Part shown: positions 12,642 to 26,648 of the stretch, in pieces | Numbering within the stretch: the stretch's first letter is position 1 | How the letters are laid out: the number at the start of each line of letters is the position of its first letter | Assembly: GCF_000006565.2 (NCBI RefSeq) | Contig: NC_031478.1 | Coordinates: forward strand, 6,707,057 to 6,771,056 | DNA: 64,000 bases | DNA from: Toxoplasma gondii ME49 | Taxonomy: Eukaryota > Apicomplexa > Conoidasida > Eucoccidiorida > Sarcocystidae | Direction: 5' to 3' | Notes under the pieces: model-generated | What the model was told of the DNA's origin: nothing | The model's database searches: none | Seen by the model: only the letters and a program-made list of their open reading frames with translations | Made by a program: the position numbers and the translations under genes

Positions 12642-15600
12642 CTTCGTCTTTCTGCTCCTTCTCTGCTTCCTCGCTTCCTCTTCTCGGTCAAGCACAAGAC
12701 TGCATTTCTACCGGCAGCGCCTGGCCCAAAGTGCTCCGCTGCTGTGTGGTGGATCTGCTGCGCGCCTTTCTCCCTTTCTTTCTGCTCTATCTTTTCGCTC
12801 TTTTGTCTTGTTTTCGTCCGTCAGAGTGTTGACCGTTTGCTCGTAGACAGCGTGACGCAGCGGTTCCCGTTCTTTCCTAATCTGACTTGTCGCGAGCGGC
12901 AGGCAGTGCGCGCTGTCTCGCCGTTCGTCCTTCTCAGCTGTTTGTTGCTGCCTTTCTCTACTCAGTTCCGAAATCCGAGAGCAGAGTCTCTTCTCGCGAC
13001 TGCCTCCACAACGGCGGAGGAAAACGAAGGCGGAGAGCAGCCGCAGCGCGGAGACAAAGAAGTCCAGAGAGAGGAAACGAAGGAGTTCCAAAGCGAGAGA
13101 GAAAGCCCGGCGACGATGCAGGCGCCTGGCGAGAAAGAAAACGCAGCCCCCGAGGGGGAAGAGCGCGGTAAAAGGCAGCGGCTCGCGCGACACACAGCGG
13201 AGGAACGCGAGAAAGAGGCGACAGAAGAAGAGACAACAATGGAGAAAAAAGAGAGAGGCAAAGAAGAGAGAGGGAAAAAGAGAGGAAAAGGGGAGGAGAC
13301 AGCGAAGTGAACAGGTGAGGTCTGAAGAAGGCATCTGAGAGACGAAAAGGAAGAACAAATCTCCCTCTCTGGGCGCACAACCGCTGAAACGGCACACACC
13401 TTCTTGGAGACATGGGAGGTACCAGCTGTGGCCTCCCGTTCTCGCTCTTTGCCCGCCTCTGGATTTTTCTCTCAGGTCTTTCTTCTCCTCCACGCATGCA
13501 GAAAACAAAGTCTCGACAGAAGCTTCAGTCTTCTTCAACTCGAAAGAACGCTAGAGCTGAACAAGCGACAAGACCCGAGAGGAAAAAGTGCCTGGTTGGC
13601 GGTGCATGCAAAAAAGGACTCGTTGTTGAGACTTGTGACGGCACCCTTTGCACATTTGAGAAATGCCTTTCCCCTTTCTCAGCAGTGTTTCTCTTTTCCC
13701 TTCAGTGGTTTTTCTCTTTTTCCCCCGCAGATTTTGCTATTCTTCCGGCACCGCCTCCTCCTCACACGATTTCGTCTTCAGGCTCAACAGGGGCGCCAGG
13801 CACAAAACGCACTTTTTCTAATTGGAAAAACGCTTCGCGGCTCTCCAAACGTTTTTTTCCGCGGCCTGGCGAACTTCGTACGTTTCTCGCTGCAAGAGCG
13901 CCGCGTCTCTCCTCTGTGCAGGACGCTCGACCACGGCGAGTCTCGCACAGCGAGAGGGCTAGCTGAGAGACAAGTTCCGTAGAGCAGTGGACTTTCTCGA
14001 CTTCCATAGCTCTCCCGCGGAAAGAGGTTTTTTCCATTTGTCAGCGCTCCTCTCTCGCTCGGTGTGGAACTCCCTGTCTCTCTCGTTGAAACGAGCCAAA
14101 AGAAAGGAACCGAGAAACTGCCTTCAACCGCGCACTGTCTCGAACGCTGCGTTGCGAGTCGGCAGTGGCAAACACCGAGACACACCGTGGAGCGCAGGAG
14201 GAGCGGCGAAACTCTCTGCAGACTGAATTGAAGAGTGAACTCGCAAACGAAGTAGAATTCTGCGTTTCTCCGCTCCCGCATGCTTTCCGAGAGAAAGGCG
14301 GGACCGCAGTGCTAGCGGGACTGGATTGCGTCGAAGCCTTTTTCGAGAAACCTTCAACCACTGCAGCATTCACGCAACACAAGACTCCTTGTGGCACTGT
14401 TTTACTCCATTCGACGAAACAGTCCAACGGGATGAAAACCCGCGATACGGAGAGGAACTGGCACTCTTCTTAACTTCATTGTGACTCAACACATCCGCGG
14501 CCCTTTCGCGATGTGGAGCACTCCGGTTGTCGAGTTCCTCAAAAAGATACATGAGTTCACGGAAGCCGTGTGACTGTGTGGACGAGAACGCTTCATTTGA
14601 TCGTACAGAAGGACCGTCTGAAGAGGCAGAAAAACCTTCACGGAAAGGGTGCACTGGCTGGCAGTCTGTCTCGGTGACGGGGGGGGGATGGCGACGCGTT
14701 TCCCTCTTGCTTCCCCTTGCTTTCCACTCCGAAGACACAATCGACTCAAAAAAAAGCGTACCAACGGCGTCGCTGACGACAGGCGAGAGCGTTTTAAAAA
14801 AACGATAAGAAAAACTCTCGTTCGCTGTTTTCAAACCCAAAACACCGGATCTACTCCCACTGCTCTGAAACGAAACTCCTCGAGCGTGAAACAGAGCGAA
14901 GTTGTCTCCCAGTTTTCTTGCCTGATGTATCGGATTCCTCTTCCGTTCTAGGCTTCTCCCTTCTGAGTCCTGTGTACTACATGTCTTGCAAGCAGTGAGC
15001 CTAGGCAGAAGACTCAGACTCAAAGCTCGTCTGTGGGGTGCATACAGCGAGCATAGAGCAACTATAACCGATTCTATCTGGCTTCGCCTACTGTCAGGAA
15101 GACTACTCCTTTCGCAGCTGTGCTGATCGTTGTTCGCTAGCGATCCGAGAGCGTTGCGCATTCACTACTTTCTGCGGACGCCGTTTTCTGTCTTTTTCCT
15201 GTCTCGCTTGTTTCTCGCGACTTGTGTCTCTTTTTTCTCTAGGAAACGTTCTGTCTCTGCGTCTTCCGCGAGTGGAGCGGCAACAGACATGTGCGGAGAG
15301 AACGGCAAGGAAAAAGAACGAGAAAAGGGGAGGCGAAGAGAGAGAAAGAGACAGACAGCGAGGAGAAACCCACGAGAGAGACACGGAAGAGATCGGAGAG
15401 AGAACCGAAGAGATGAGACAGAGAGGCTGGAAGGTCCTTGAGAGAAGGCCAGCAAAGAAGCCAGAAGAGCGGTACACGCGGTGTCGCAGCAGAGAGCAAA
15501 GAGACGCGGAACCTCAACGTTGGAGAGAGTTGTTGGAAGCGCGAGAAAAGAATGTCTGTTGAGTGAGGCAACGAGAGACGGCACTGCAGTCATCGGATCT

Positions 15601-15741
15601 CAGTTCACGGACGGAGTCGCTCTGGCGAGTGACAAAGACGCAGCTTCAGTCGCGCTTGGGGGAAAAATGAGGAAGGAAGATACTGGACCTCGAAACAGAG
15701 AGAACGGAAGCAGATCGTTCCGGAGGAAAAACAGCCGTGTA
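12642..15741. other. Intergenic region between CAND1 start and SAR1 stop
   Basis: This 3.1 kb should hold the SAR1 3' UTR on its right side and the CAND1 promoter and 5' UTR on its left. Open frames exist on both strands across 12330-13540. They are Glu/Lys/Arg or Ser/Phe/Leu low complexity, with no domain, no splice logic and heavy overlap in all frames, so I call no gene. TGCATGC-like words occur near 13495 and 13602; a regulatory role is only inferred. Confidence 0.6.
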
Positions 15742-18700
15742 TTAGTTGAGGAACTGAGACAACCAACGGAAACCTGAAAAAAAAACAGAGGAAAGACACG
15801 CAGCCCAGTTCTCCCTTCGACCTTCTTCTCTACTTGTTTACGGCTCTGCTGTTTCGAGTTTCTCGCAAAATCCCCTCCTCCCTCCCTCACCCCCCAGTCG
15901 TCTCCAGGGCGTTCCACTCTGTGCTCTTTTTGAGTCTGTCTCTTCTTTAGGGATGATCGCCTCGCTCGCAGAATGCACCCTGTCGATCCGCAGATCAGTC
16001 ACCCCTGCACCGCTACCCTTCCTCGCTAGGGACGAGGTCAGCTGTTTTTTCATTTGAGAAACGACCGAGACGCCTCGGTTGAACGAAACGTACCGTCAGC
16101 GTAGCCCATGCGCTTGATGACAGTGCACATGAAGATTTCCACCGGTCGCACTCCGGGGACAGGCTTCCTCTGCAGAGAAAACATACGACACCACTGTTTT
16201 TCCTGTGTCTTTCTATCCTCTCTGTTCTCGCGTCCTTTCTTTCTCTCCATCCAGTCTTCTCTCTTTGTCAAGCTTCTTCCTCCTTTCTCTGCACTCCCAT
16301 CTCCTCCTCTCTTCTCTCTCTCTTCTTTCGTCTCTTGTTGGCCCTGTCTTCTTTTCTCTGTCTCTCCCGTTCTCTTCTTCTCCGTTCCTCTCTCCTCGCG
16401 GTTTCTGCGCTTGCAGCGGCTTGAGAGCGCAGTACGAGCGTCTGTGTTCCACGCCTCCTTGACCTTCGCTCTCCTGCGTCCTTTCCCTGCCCAGTCGTTT
16501 TCTCCTCTGGCCTTTTCCTTGCTCCTTTGACCGCTTTCTCTCTCCACTGCGTCCCCTCACTGCGCTGTCACTCTTCTCTCTCAATGCGACGCTGTGCGGT
16601 CGTCTGTGTTGCGCTGAATCGGCTCTCTCTTTTTGTCGCCTTCTCCTTTCTTGACTCTAAACCTTTTCCTCGTTCAGTGGTCCGGACTGCGCAGCGAGGT
16701 ACGCAGGAGCACAGACGTAGACAAGCATTCGCAGAAGAGTGTGGACAGCAGAGGCATCACGATTGAGAGTCGGCGGCCTCCCTCTCCCTTCTTTGGCCGT
16801 CCACCCGCGAAGCCTTGAAGTCTTTTTTCTGGAAAACTCACGTCTTTTCCGAAAGTCACATGCGAGTAGAGACCGAGCTGCTGGCGCAGCTCTTCCTCAG
16901 ATGCAGCCTGAGGCTTGTCGATCTTGTTCCCCAACACGAGGAAAGGAACCATCGCCAGCTCCTGAGTCTCCAGCAGGTGCTGAGGAAGACGCAGAACGAA
17001 AAAAGGAACAAACAGCAAATTCGTCCAGCGAAGAAATCCAGAAAAACGCATAAATCGAGAGGGAAACACCGACGCATGCAAGCATGCAGCAGAGAGTCCG
17101 CAAGCGCGTCGAAACAGCGACTCAGACTCTTCTGAGGGCGCTTCCGTCATTCCCCCAAAAGTCCAGAGAAGCCGCATCTCTCCAGGAACGGGAGGCGCCT
17201 TCTGCAGAGAGACCAGATGAGACACAGCAAGGACCGCGAAACTGGGCATGTGGACAGAGTTCAGCGGGAGAAGAGAGGACAACAGAGAGACGTACACTCA
17301 GCTCTTCCTTCGCCTCTTGGAAACGACCTCTGTCCGTTGCGTCCACCATGAAGACAATCGCGTCCACCGCGGCAAAATAGTCTTTCCAGATACGCCGGGC
17401 TGGAAACACAAAGATCAACAGAAACACACAAATCAAGATACACTCGGGAATCCAGAAACATACCGATACATACATATACATATATATACATATATGCATA
17501 TATATATGCATATATTTATACATGAATATACATATATATCTCTCTCTCTCTATATATATATATATGTATATATGTATATATAGGTATGCAAGTATATGCG
17601 TATGGAACAGCTTGCACAGGTCAGTGTGTGGGGGCGTTTGAAAGGAGACTGGAGGAGACGTCAGGTTCCTGTTTTCCAGTGCAGGGAAGCAAAGCCTTTG
17701 ACGAGTTCTCGAGGAAGGAATCGCAGAAGAGGGAGCAAAGCAGAACGCGTACCTGTTTCATGTCCCCCAAGATCGAAAGTTTTGAAGCGAATCTTGCCCA
17801 CGATCAACTCCTCGGAATCTGCAGCAAAGATCACCCGGGCGAGGAACAGAGCAAAGAGCGCGCGCATGCCTTTGAATCGGGGGAGAAACATCGCCTCTGA
17901 CTTCTTTGAGACAATGAAAACACAGTGAAAGTAATTGCTGGGGAGACTCAACAGGAAAGCAGTCTTGCCCCAGGCACCCGACAGGAGGCAGAGAAGACCC
18001 AAAGAGGAAGACGGAGACGAAGAAGAGAGCACAGAGAGACTGTCTTGATATATGAGGGAATGCAAGGAAACGAGTTGAAGCACACAGTTCGGAAAACGGG
18101 GCATCAGAGGAAAGAAAAACGATGAAAGAAATCTGAAGACACCGCGAAGAGAGGAGGAAAGAGGACATCTACGGACCTGTCAACAGTGCTGTCGACCAGA
18201 AAAACGAGAAAGGAAAGGCGCCAGAGAAGGCCCACAGAAATAGGAAAATACTTACGGGGATGAAGGGTGGGTACATGTTGGGCAACACGGTCGTCTTTGA
18301 GCATGTGGAGAAGCGTCGTTTTTCCAGCATTGTCAAGACCGAGAAAGAGGATTCTTGCGCTCTTCTGAGAGAGGCCAAGGTAGTTGAGCAGGTCCCAGAA
18401 CCTGAGGAAAAAACAGAAGGCACCACCCATTCTCTTATCTGCATGGTTTCTTCTCAGGATTCTCTCCGGTCTTTGTTCTCTTCCTTCTCTCCACTCGATC
18501 GTCTCCTAACTGTCGCTCTTTTCGCTCGTCACTCTTCTCTTTGAAGCTCACATACGGAGCCGTTCCAGTGCCGAGGAGAGAAATTGACTCCTTGGCTCCA
18601 GTTCTGCGTCCCAGGCAAACGGCTGACGATTTAACAGTTGTTCAACTGTTCTTCAAGGCGTTCTCTATTTTGCATGGCGAGCACAGCTGCGCAGGCCTTT

Positions 18701-18834
18701 TCTCTTTCTTCTCCTACTCTCTCGTTTTCTCTTTCTCCGTTCCGCCCCCTTTCTTTTTCGGCGTCTCTCTCGCGTGTGAAACGGCGAGGCAGACAGAGCA
18801 GTCTACTCGCAGCCTACCAGTTGAAGACGAACAT
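15742..18834 (-). CDS. SAR1: SAR1, small GTPase of the COPII coat
   Basis: A GTPase that starts COPII vesicle budding at ER exit sites: its GTP form recruits SEC23/SEC24. Seven exons in phase: 18834-18818, 18401-18256, 17818-17753, 17399-17296, 16979-16842, 16169-16094 and 15773-15742. They sum to 579 nt and 192 aa, the normal family size. The protein starts [16 protein letters not shown]. It has P-loop GLDNAGKT (residues 27-34), switch I PTLHPHSEEL, switch II DLGGHE (70-75, with the catalytic His at 74) and guanine-specificity motif NKID (129-132), and it ends [10 protein letters not shown]. It has no N-myristoylation glycine; instead it has the hydrophobic N-terminal helix typical of SAR1, which separates it from ARF. 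Exon 1 encodes only five whole codons and part of a sixth. The terminal exon is only 32 nt and would be missed easily. Confidence 0.97.
17455..17585. repeat. TA/TACATA simple repeat in a SAR1 intron
   Basis: Mixed TA and TACATATA units lie in the intron between SAR1 exons 17753-17818 and 17296-17399. Confidence 0.85.
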
Positions 18835-20454
18835 TGTGTTTAACAGGAGAGAGGAGAAACTTTGACTGGAAAGAGGCTGGAACACAGGGGGAAGAGCACC
18901 TCTTTCGGAGGCGAACAGACAGTCCAGACTCGCGTTTTTCTGCAAGACAGGAGGGAGGGACGGGGGCGAGGAGGAGGCACGAGGGATGATGGAAAAGGCG
19001 GCGAGGAGACAGAGGAGGGGGATTCGACGAAAAAGCCGAGAGACGGTCTCGCGGGAGAACCGCAAGAAGCTCCGGATGATAACGGAAAGGGGAGAAAAAA
19101 TGGGGCGGAGCGAGGGCAAAGCGGTTTGCGAAAAAAACCGGACAGAGAAAAGACAGAAAAAGGAGGCAAAGTCCCAAGAGCGAGGGGCGACACACACACA
19201 GCGAGAAACCAGAGAAGAAAAACGCAAGACACAAACCACGAGTCACGACGGCGCTGTCTTTGTTGACGCGCGCTCTCTCTGCCTCTGCATCTCCCCTATT
19301 CCCAGCTTTTTTTTCGCAAAAGATTCGGAACCGGATCCGCTAGTCACATGCCCCTTCACATCTGTGTGTTTCTGGGGTTCCGCGAATGACGCCAGGAGAG
19401 CGGCTTTTCTTGCAATGCGGGCACTGCCGCGGGTCGGAAAAATCTCCGCGAGACCGACGAGGTGCCGGTTTTTTCCAGTTCGGCTCAGACGCGAAAAGGA
19501 AACTCGAAAGATCCTGAAATCTGCGTTTCTTTTTACCGCCGAAAAACGCTCCCTATTCGCGTCAATCACCGTCCTCCCCCTGAACCACCGAGGGTGCGCT
19601 GTGTTGCGGGCTGATTCTTTGGTGGGGGAAGGCAGTCGACACCAAGAGACTGCCTCGCAAAAGCCAAGAAGTGACCTAAAAAGGACTTTTAAAACTCTCG
19701 AATATAAGCGTTTCCGTCAAGAGCCGCACACAAACGCACACCGGCGCCACGGACGCATCTCAGGACTTCGTCGTCTTGTCTAGGGGAACCAGGGCAGACA
19801 GGAAAAACGGAAGCAGTGTGATGCAAGCGACGAGTCTTGTTCAGGTAGAAAAACTTTCGCCCGTGACGCTTCCGAAGAGCTTGCTGTTCAGTTGTCTTGC
19901 AAAGACCAAGTGCTGCCAGGTGTGTGTGTGTGACGGTGACTTCGACGAACACCCGAAAAGACCTCGACGCGAGTTCCCTCCAGGGGTGGCTGACCTGCCA
20001 CAACTAAAATAGCAGCATTGTCGATTAACGGATAAACGTGCGTCTAGGTACACTGATAGGCTGGTCTCTCCCGAGTTGTAGACGGTAAAGTCGATCGAAC
20101 TCTCCCCCCCAAAAAACCGGAATCTATAGTGCCCTTTGTCCAACGCCCCCGAAAATGGACTCCAGAAAACGAGAAAGTACGAGGTTGTGACGTCTTTCCC
20201 GGTCACGTTTATGGGTCTTTGGAGGGAACGTGGAAATGCAGCAAAGCGCAAGCACAAAAGAGTGAAACAAGTGGGACAACACCCTGGAATCTGACTACAA
20301 TCGGCAGATCGACCAATTGCAGTCTTGGTTTGTCACCAGTCCGTGTTTTTTTCTCTGGAAGTTGCTACGAGAAGGCAGATCTTATCCGTGGTCCAAATCA
20401 GTAGAGCGAAATCCCTACCACGCTTTCAGCTGTATGATACAGATTCCCTTTCTC

Positions 20455-20474
20455 ATATATATATATATATATAT
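20455..20474. repeat. Short (TA)n microsatellite
   Basis: About ten TA units in the SAR1-ferredoxin intergenic region. Confidence 0.85.
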
Positions 20475-21429
20475 GCGTAGACACTTATTTCCGTGTCGTG
20501 TTTTTTCGGCATTTCATGCCGGCAAACCACTGAAACAAAAATGGCACTCTTTGCTCGTGGAACTGCGAGTCCCGTAAAATTGCCGCCTGAGAAGGACCAC
20601 CCGGTCAAAACCTTGATGTCTTTTAGGTGATGAACCGTGTTTAGGTTGGCTTGCAAGTGCTCATTTTAACACGCAGTTTCTCTAAGAGCTCAAGACAGAG
20701 TCGCTGAAGAGAAAAAAACGCATGTCAGTGAGACTTTACCGCGACAGAGCACGTCGAGAGAAGGCGCGCCTCAGTCAAAGACACCCAGGACGGCTTTCTG
20801 AGTGTTAGCTCATCCACCGAAAGTTCCCTGGACACACACGAAATCAGAGCTACGGTAACTGTTGTGTTTAAATAGCGGTTAACCTTTCCTTTTCCTTACG
20901 TACTCAGGGCGAAAGGAAACCGAAAAAGCCCGCGAGATCCGCGCGCGAGAGAGAGAACGAGCGAAACAGAAAGGTACACTTCTTGGGGAGCTTCATGGAA
21001 ATTGCGCAGTTTCCATAACCGTCTGTAAAAGAGTGAAGTCGAATCTAAAACCACATGTAGAAAACTCTATTCAATGAAGTCTGGTAGGCATTTTGCCTCC
21101 GGAATCACCACATGAAGGAACAAACGTTCAAGGGGGCGTCAGATCTGTTCTTGCAGGGCAGGTCTGGAAGATGGTTTCTCCGGTTTGCGTGCGACCTCTT
21201 GTGTGGACAACCGAGAGCTCGAAGAAGCGAGCCTCACGGTACTCCAGAGATTTTCTACAGTAGCGACCACAAACTGTGCTCAGCTCCCACAGAAATGGCA
21301 CTGATTGGAACGATTCGAGACTCTGAAGAATTCAACTCGGCAAGGTCCACCCATGATAGACAACCGTTGTCCTCAGCAGGGCGTCCGGTGGATACTGTCC
21401 GCATTAAACTGCTCAAAACCAAGATATGC

Positions 21430-21490
21430 AAGAGGCATAGAGAGTTTTGTCTCTCTATGCAGGCAAATAGTAAGAGGCACAGAGAGTGAT
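21430..21490. repeat. Perfect 10-bp hairpin with a direct repeat of one arm
   Basis: GCATAGAGAG (21435-21444), loop TTTTGT, then the exact inverse CTCTCTATGC (21451-21460). The left flank AAGAGGCATAGAGAG recurs with one change at about 21472-21486. It is intergenic and of unknown function. Confidence 0.7.
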
Positions 21491-22972
21491 CTGACTATGT
21501 CTGGAGACAAGTAGTGAAATCGATACAGAGAGCAAATCGGTGACCAACCGACTAACAGGGTGAGGGTTGCCACCTCGACGTCGGCTTGTCGTATCCTGAG
21601 GCTGCATATTTTACTGAGAAAATTGATAAAAAGTGCGTAGCCTTCTTCCTGTGAAGTTCCTGACATACTTTTAAACTGTATTTCTTCGTTCAACGGTGGA
21701 ACTGATTGACTGAGCAAACGACTCGAAGCAAGGCGAAGGCCTCCTTCGAGGCCTCGAGAAAACCAAAACAATTACGTTTTTTTTTCCAAAGAAACGACTG
21801 AATAGACAAACGGCCAGTCTCCATGACAACAGAAAACCACCTTTACACGTTTTTCTTCGATGGACCTTCCAGGTGCTGGAAAGCGGAGCAGCCAAGGACG
21901 TGCTGACAACAGACCCGCGGCGAACAACGACGGAGACACAAGAACTTGCAGAAGTTATGATTTCCAAGAAAGAGGCCTGCGACGACACACGAGCCCTCTG
22001 CCTTGCAGAAGAGAGATGCAGGGCCAGCCTGCGAGAAACTTCCCCTCCGCTCGGCTGACTACCATTCGCATTCAAGCTCTTCAGGATTGTTGATTTCCAC
22101 TATGTGAATTTCCTGCTGTATCTACGCCAGACCTCCACTCGGCAGTTAAAGGAAACTCGATTCCTTTTTCTCATTTCGAGCTCGGTCAGAGACTCCTGTT
22201 TGAGAGTCGCGCGTCTCTCTCCAACATTTCCCCCCCAGAGAATGTCAAACGCAACAGGAATCACGTGAGGTACAGAAAACAGCGTTGAACTGTCTGTCTC
22301 TCGACCTCTGCATGTTCACTCTGGACGTCTTTGTGCTGACTCCGGAACGCAAGCCGCAGATCTCATCTTTTCCTGCCTCGCAACAGCTCGAGAAACCGTT
22401 GTTCCGTCCAGACAAATCTCCAGGACTGGAGGCTTTGCTGAGTTCCAGGTTCGCCGTCAAAGTGTGAGTCTCTGCTACGCCACAGCCAACTCGGTTGCGG
22501 CTCTGCTCTGTGATGGGCTTGACAGTCGTTGTCTCGTCCTGCTTCTTCCTGTTTCTTCTTTCTTGCCTCTCTGTGATCACTTCTGTTCGTTTTGTGCCCC
22601 CCCCCTCATCATGTTTCCTTGGTGCTTTGTTGCACTTGCTGTTTCAGGTTTAATTTCTCAACTGGGATGCCCCAAACGGTCTCCGAACCGCATGTTGTCC
22701 TCTCGTTTCGCCGTCCTCGGCGCGACGCAGAGCTTGTGTTTCTCTTCGCAGCTCTTCCCCCGCGTCCACGCTCGAGACGTCAACCTGCGTTTCAGCATCT
22801 CCATCTGCGCGTCCAGCTGCGAGCGGCTTTGTCTGCCAAGAGGTCGAACGGCGAGACAGCGACCTGCAGCGGACGGGTGACTTGGAAGATTCGAGAGGCG
22901 AATGGAGCCGAGAGGGACTCTCCCGAAGAGCCACCAGCGCTACACGCCTCCAGCTTGCGAGAGCAGGCGCGG

Positions 22973-24979
<2,007 letters not shown>

Positions 24980-26648
24980 CGTCCACGGTCGCCTTCCTCC
25001 TTTTGGTCTCTGTTTCGTTCGTTGTCTTCGACCTTTCAACAGTGGACAGACAGAGAACGTCTCTTACGGCAAACCATGCTTTTTCGCCGCAGAAGGAGCT
25101 CCGAAGAACGTCCAGAGCGGAGAGCCCTCGGCGGATACCTCTCAGCTCGACGTCCACCAGACGATTCCGCGTCGCCAAGCGAGAAAGAGGAGTTTTCACG
25201 GAAGAAGAAAAACGAAAGAAGAAAGCGTGTTTTTGCAGAGTCCAGTCCGGCAGCTGAAGCGACTGCCGTCGCGTTTCTCCTCCGCCTCTCTCGACGCGGG
25301 CGACGGCGTCATGCAAGTCTTGAGTCTTTATACCATGGACGCACATACGGACGATAGCACGCAAACGAAAGACAGTTTCTTCTGTTTGATCTGTTGATCC
25401 TTCGCGGGTGATTCGTCTCTTCCGCGCTCTTCGTCGACGTCCATGTTCTCGGATGCCATACCCCTCACATTCTCAAACTCCGTGCTGTCTCCGCAGCCAG
25501 CAGGCCATCTTTACGAGACACACACGACGAAGAGACATACCGACATCTGTCTGTTTACAGTTGTGATGGATCAAATGAAATAAATAAACGGCAGTCTGTC
25601 GCATTAGCAGGGAGAGAAAAGCACAACTCAGATATTAAGCTGTACAAGGATACGCACGTTGGTAGTCTCCTGCCCAATTTTTTGTTTCTACGGAATACGT
25701 CGCAGGGCGGTTGATCACTATCCATGCTAGCGTTCATGGATGTTCGTCACGAGGAAGGCCATGTCTTCAACAGTGTTTCCTGGAGTTTCTCCCCGTTTTT
25801 TCAGTTGTCGAGGGTGCGGACCGCAATAGGTGGATTAGTTAGGACTTCACCTCATTTACACGCCACCACAAAAATTTATGACCTTGTGCTCTGTTGTGTG
25901 GAGATAGTCCATCCAGTCAACGTCTCTCATGAATCCAGCAAGAAAACGCAGGGCAACGCGTTGCCAATCCATGGCATTTGTCTGGTTGGCAAATAACTGG
26001 GGAAAGAGGAAATCCACCACACGTCGAAAGTGAGGCTGCGGACACCCTAAACTCATATATATATATATATATATTTGTGTCTATCTGTCTGTCTGTCTAT
26101 CTATATCTACATCTCTCTGCATCTATCCATCAATCTATCAGTATCCATCTACCTATATCTATCTATATATATCGATCTATGCCTATCTGTCAATCTATCG
26201 ACATCTGATTATCTGTCTCTATTGGTCACGTAGATGTTCATTTGCATCCCTTCCGGTATACATATCCACGTAGTGCTGTCTGTCGCGAGAAGACGACTCT
26301 GCGTGCGGTTCGGAGCCTACAGAGAACGACTCGCTGAGCGCGGGCCATCCTTTTTCTCGAGTGAGGACCTGCGTCTAGCTTCGCAGACTCGCGCGCGTTT
26401 GTCGCCAGACGCCGGAAATCAAAGACGAACACAGCAGAGAAACGGTCCTCGACGTCGAGGCAAAAACACAAACGCGGATAGAGAGAAGGAGACTCCGAAT
26501 CGGGACGCGCCCTCTAGGCAAGAAACGAAACGAGAAACCTTCCGAAACCCAGATAGAAGAGCGAAACGCGAAGCGAAACAACTCAAGAGAAAAACATCCC
26601 CGAACGTAGACAAGCAAGCAAAGCCCCAGTGGCAAGAAACATTTTCTG
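24980..26648. other. Intergenic region upstream of ferredoxin
   Basis: Probably holds the ferredoxin promoter and 5' UTR (left) and the 3' UTR of the unknown secretory gene (right). Open frames in 24980-25400 are Arg/Glu-rich continuations of ferredoxin antisense frames, not genes. A minus-strand 66-codon frame at 25856-26056 has non-repetitive composition but no recognisable family and no splice partners. The stretch 26057-26215 is simple repeat. Confidence 0.5.
26057..26215. repeat. (TA)n followed by degenerate CTAT/CTGT repeat
   Basis: A short TA run is followed by about 140 bp of TCTATCTG-like units with scattered changes, a decayed tetranucleotide array. Confidence 0.85.

Larger units (their letters stand above)
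18835..22972. other. Intergenic region between SAR1 start and ferredoxin stop
   Basis: It should hold the SAR1 promoter and 5' UTR (left) and the ferredoxin 3' UTR (right). I see no family-recognisable exon. A minus-strand open frame at 19841-20257 has mixed composition and no low complexity (segments such as HYRFRFFGGESSIDFTVYNS), but I could not connect it to a start, a splice partner or a family. A short (TA)n run lies at 20455-20474. A hairpin with repeated flanks lies at 21430-21490. Confidence 0.5.

Noticed and set aside
12330..13310. 326-codon plus-strand open frame
   Set aside because: Glu/Lys/Arg and Ser/Phe/Leu low complexity, overlapped by open frames on the other strand, no motif, and the span includes the first CAND1 exon in antisense.
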